Shown piece after piece: positions 5,034-6,814 of a stretch of DNA of 6,814 bases (the first letter of the stretch is position 1; each line of letters opens with the position of its first letter). This DNA is from an uncultured Clostridium sp. Lineage in GTDB: Bacteria; Bacillota; Clostridia; TANB77; CAG-508. Where the stretch lies: positions 1 through 6,814 of the forward strand of contig CANOPV010000048.1 of the NCBI GenBank assembly GCA_947568605.1. Direction: 5' to 3'. The position numbers and the translations under genes are program-made. A model generated the notes under the pieces. The model was not told the origin of the DNA. It saw only the letters and a list, made by a program, of their open reading frames with translations, and made no database searches.

Positions 5034-6227
5034 ATGGTCGAAAATATAATATTCAACTTATTGGCATTTTCTTTATTCATAATAATATTTTTTAAAATGA
5101 TAAAAAAGAATGATACAACTTATGTATCAATACTAGTAGCAGAGGCAATAGGAATAAGCATTAACTTTATTTCAATAATATTTAATTTATCTATTGTAAT
5201 GTTTTTTAAGATAATTATGTATTTATTAGCAATTATATTGCCTTTAATTATAATTATTGCTGAGTATAAAGGTGTAAATTTCACAGAAGCAATATATGTA
5301 ATACTTGCTAAAACAATGTTAATTTTTAATAATTCAAAATTAGCAAAAAATATTTTAATAAAATTAGTAACAAAATATAAAAATAGTTATTGGGGACACA
5401 AAATATTAGCAGAAATATACGAAAAAGAAGGTGGAATGCGAAAAGCATTAGACGAATATATAAAAGCGGTTGATAACAATAAAAAAGATTATAATTCATA
5501 TTATAAAATAGCATTTCTTTTAAGTGAATTAGACAAAAAAGATGAAGCAATAACAATACTTAATAGTCTATTAAAAAAAGAGCCACAACATTTTAAAGCA
5601 ACAGAACTATTAGGAGATATATTATGTGATAAAGGAGATTATAAAACTGCTTTAAATGTGTATATGAATGCAACAAAATATAATTCAAATAATTATTATT
5701 TATATTATAATATTGGAATGGTTTATACAATGCTAAATGACTTTAATAGTGCAAAAACATATTATCAAAAAGCAGCAAATCTAAATACATTATTATATAA
5801 CGCATATTATGATATAGGGCAAATAAACCTATTATTAGGAGATTTGGAAGAAGCAGAAAAATATTTTAATCAAAGTTTAAATGGAGAAGATATTTCACCA
5901 ATGGCTTATTATAATCTAGCAAAAATATATATGTTAAGAGGGGAAAAAGATAAAGCAATAAACTTTGTAAATTTAGCGATTGAATTAGACAGCACATATA
6001 TAACAACTGCATTAGAAGAAAATATATTTATACCAATAAAAGGAAGTATAAGATGTAATAGTATAGACGATGAAGATATATCACAAAGAAAAACAAATTT
6101 TACTACAAAAGAAAAAAATGTATATAAACATTTAGAAGAAACTTATGGAATTGTAGGAAAACTTAATATCAATACATTAAAAATTGAAGATAAAAAAATA
6201 GAAGAAAATGAAAAACAAAGAGAATAA
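5034..6227 (+). CDS. Membrane-anchored TPR protein of unknown function
   Basis: 397 residues. The N-terminus holds about three hydrophobic segments (roughly 4-20, 31-50 and 54-76, the last very rich in Ile/Leu) and no cleavable signal peptide. Six tetratricopeptide repeats of 34 residues follow in near-perfect phase, starting at about 119, 153, 187, 221, 255 and 289. They show the helix A/B signature, for example YYNIGMVYTMLNDFNSAKTY and YYNLAKIYMLRGEKDKAINF. The C-terminus (330-397) is charged and Lys/Glu-rich. The TPR stack is an interaction platform, and after three membrane segments it may lie on the other side of the membrane from the N-terminus, though topology is uncertain. The start ATG has AGGAG (5018-5022) at an 11-nt gap. 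It lies 37 bp after aspS and 47 bp before dpaA, with no terminator or clear promoter between, so co-transcription is likely. The dpaA link makes a spore-envelope or forespore-membrane role possible but unproven. Confidence 0.85.
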   Translation: MVENIIFNLLAFSLFIIIFFKMIKKNDTTYVSILVAEAIGISINFISIIFNLSIVMFFKIIMYLLAIILPLIIIIAEYKGVNFTEAIYVILAKTMLIFNNSKLAKNILIKLVTKYKNSYWGHKILAEIYEKEGGMRKALDEYIKAVDNNKKDYNSYYKIAFLLSELDKKDEAITILNSLLKKEPQHFKATELLGDILCDKGDYKTALNVYMNATKYNSNNYYLYYNIGMVYTMLNDFNSAKTYYQKAANLNTLLYNAYYDIGQINLLLGDLEEAEKYFNQSLNGEDISPMAYYNLAKIYMLRGEKDKAINFVNLAIELDSTYITTALEENIFIPIKGSIRCNSIDDEDISQRKTNFTTKEKNVYKHLEETYGIVGKLNINTLKIEDKKIEENEKQRE

Positions 6228-6254
6228 AAATGCTAAATGATTATATATTTATAC

Positions 6255-6266
6255 AAAGGATGTGAT
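6255..6266 (+). promoter_or_regulatory. Extended ribosome binding site of dpaA
   Basis: AAAGGATGTGAT matches 11 of 12 positions of the canonical anti-SD complement AAAGGAGGTGAT. The core lies about 12 nt before the ATG at 6275, farther than usual. An ATG at 6260 inside the site is followed directly by TGA, and a GTG at 6262 soon meets TAA, so 6275 is the only sensible start here. Confidence 0.6.
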
Positions 6267-6274
6267 AAATATAT

Positions 6275-6814
6275 ATGGTAGATAAAATATCTATAATAGG
6301 CGGAGATTTGCGAATAAAAAAATTAGCAGAGCTGATGACAGAAGATGGAATTAGTGTATATACTTATGGAATAGAAGCAGAAAACTCTATAAAATGTAAT
6401 AGTATAAATGAATTATTAAAAAGCTCAAATATAATAATAGGACCAGTACCATTTTCAAGCAATAGTAAAACTATAAATGCTACATTTTCAGATGATGAAA
6501 TATTAATAACAGATTTAACAAATAAATTAAAAGACAAAACCTTTATAGCAGGAGCAATTAGAGAAAATATTTATGAATTATTATATAATAAAAATGTTGA
6601 AATAATTGATATATTAAAAAGAGAAGAATTAAGTGTTTTAAATTCAATTTCGACTGCTGAGGGTGCAATTCAAATTGCTATGGAAGAAACAGAAATAACA
6701 CTTAACAAAAGTAATATTTTAATATTAGGATTTGGAAGAATAGGTAAAGTATTAGCAAAAATGTTATCAGGAATAGGAGCAAATGTATATTGTGAAGCAA
6801 GAAAACAAGAAGAT
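6275..6814 (+). CDS. dpaA: Dipicolinate synthase subunit A, N-terminal part (runs off the window)
   Basis: First 180 residues of a protein normally about 290-300 long, still open at the window end. DpaA (SpoVFA), with the flavoprotein DpaB, converts a lysine-pathway intermediate to dipicolinic acid in the mother cell. The acid is then moved into the spore core. Supporting features are the N-terminal KISIIGGDLR (4-13), the KCNSI segment, the conserved LNSISTAEGAIQIA block (compare NSIPTVEGTIMLA in B. subtilis) and the dinucleotide-binding loop LGFGRIGKV (151-159) with GXGXXG spacing. The ATG is preceded by an extended Shine-Dalgarno site. It follows the TPR gene by 47 bp with no convincing promoter of its own. 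In Bacillus, dpaA is driven by the late mother-cell sigma factor and dpaB follows it. Whether dpaB follows here cannot be seen. Codon use matches the AT-rich background. Confidence 0.9.
   Translation, partial: MVDKISIIGGDLRIKKLAELMTEDGISVYTYGIEAENSIKCNSINELLKSSNIIIGPVPFSSNSKTINATFSDDEILITDLTNKLKDKTFIAGAIRENIYELLYNKNVEIIDILKREELSVLNSISTAEGAIQIAMEETEITLNKSNILILGFGRIGKVLAKMLSGIGANVYCEARKQED

Noticed and set aside
5000..5095. Possible 31-codon ORF overlapping the start of the TPR gene (MKNNLKRRRKNNGR...)
   Set aside because: It lacks its own ribosome site, covers the Shine-Dalgarno of the TPR gene, and its composition is what read-through of AT-rich leader sequence gives.
6222..6250. Sigma-E-like promoter before dpaA (GAATAAA ... 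TATATATT)
   Set aside because: The match is loose, the spacing is slightly short, such strings are common in AT-rich DNA, and the start would fall on the dpaA Shine-Dalgarno site. No clear sigma-K type -10 was found either.

Overview
The window looks like chromosomal DNA from a very AT-rich, Gram-positive, endospore-forming bacterium, most likely a Clostridia-type Firmicute. The evidence is an almost exclusive AGA/ATA/TTA codon habit in the housekeeping genes, consensus sigma-A-type promoters with strong Shine-Dalgarno sites, a dipicolinate synthase subunit A gene (a spore-core solute enzyme), and a protein built on the Spo0A DNA-binding domain, which is essentially confined to spore-forming lineages. 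An uncultured gut lineage would fit, but that is inference.

Layout. 1-330 is the 3' end of a serpin-like gene. 411-1718 is glucose-6-phosphate isomerase (pgi) with its own promoter, closed by a compact bidirectional terminator. 1761-2237 (minus strand) encodes a small protein of 26-residue leucine-rich-variant (LRV) repeats. 2238-2539 is a divergent intergenic region with two back-to-back consensus promoters and a perfect 0A-box heptamer. 2540-3058 (plus strand) encodes a 172-residue protein carrying the Spo0A effector domain but no receiver domain, followed by a strong terminator. 3224-4996 is bacterial-type aspartyl-tRNA synthetase (aspS) with its own promoter. It is followed at short gaps, with no visible terminator, by a membrane-anchored TPR protein (5034-6227) and the 5' part of dpaA (6275 to the window end).

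How the parts relate. pgi and the aspS-TPR-dpaA cluster look native and share base and codon use. The two divergent genes between them differ: they are G+C richer, they use CGN arginine codons, and terminators insulate them on both sides. They look like a self-contained accessory cassette set between conserved genes. Its most interesting member is the receiver-less Spo0A-type protein. If it binds DNA as Spo0A does, the 0A box between the two promoters is an obvious candidate site for controlling itself and the LRV gene. That is a hypothesis from the sequence, not an established system.
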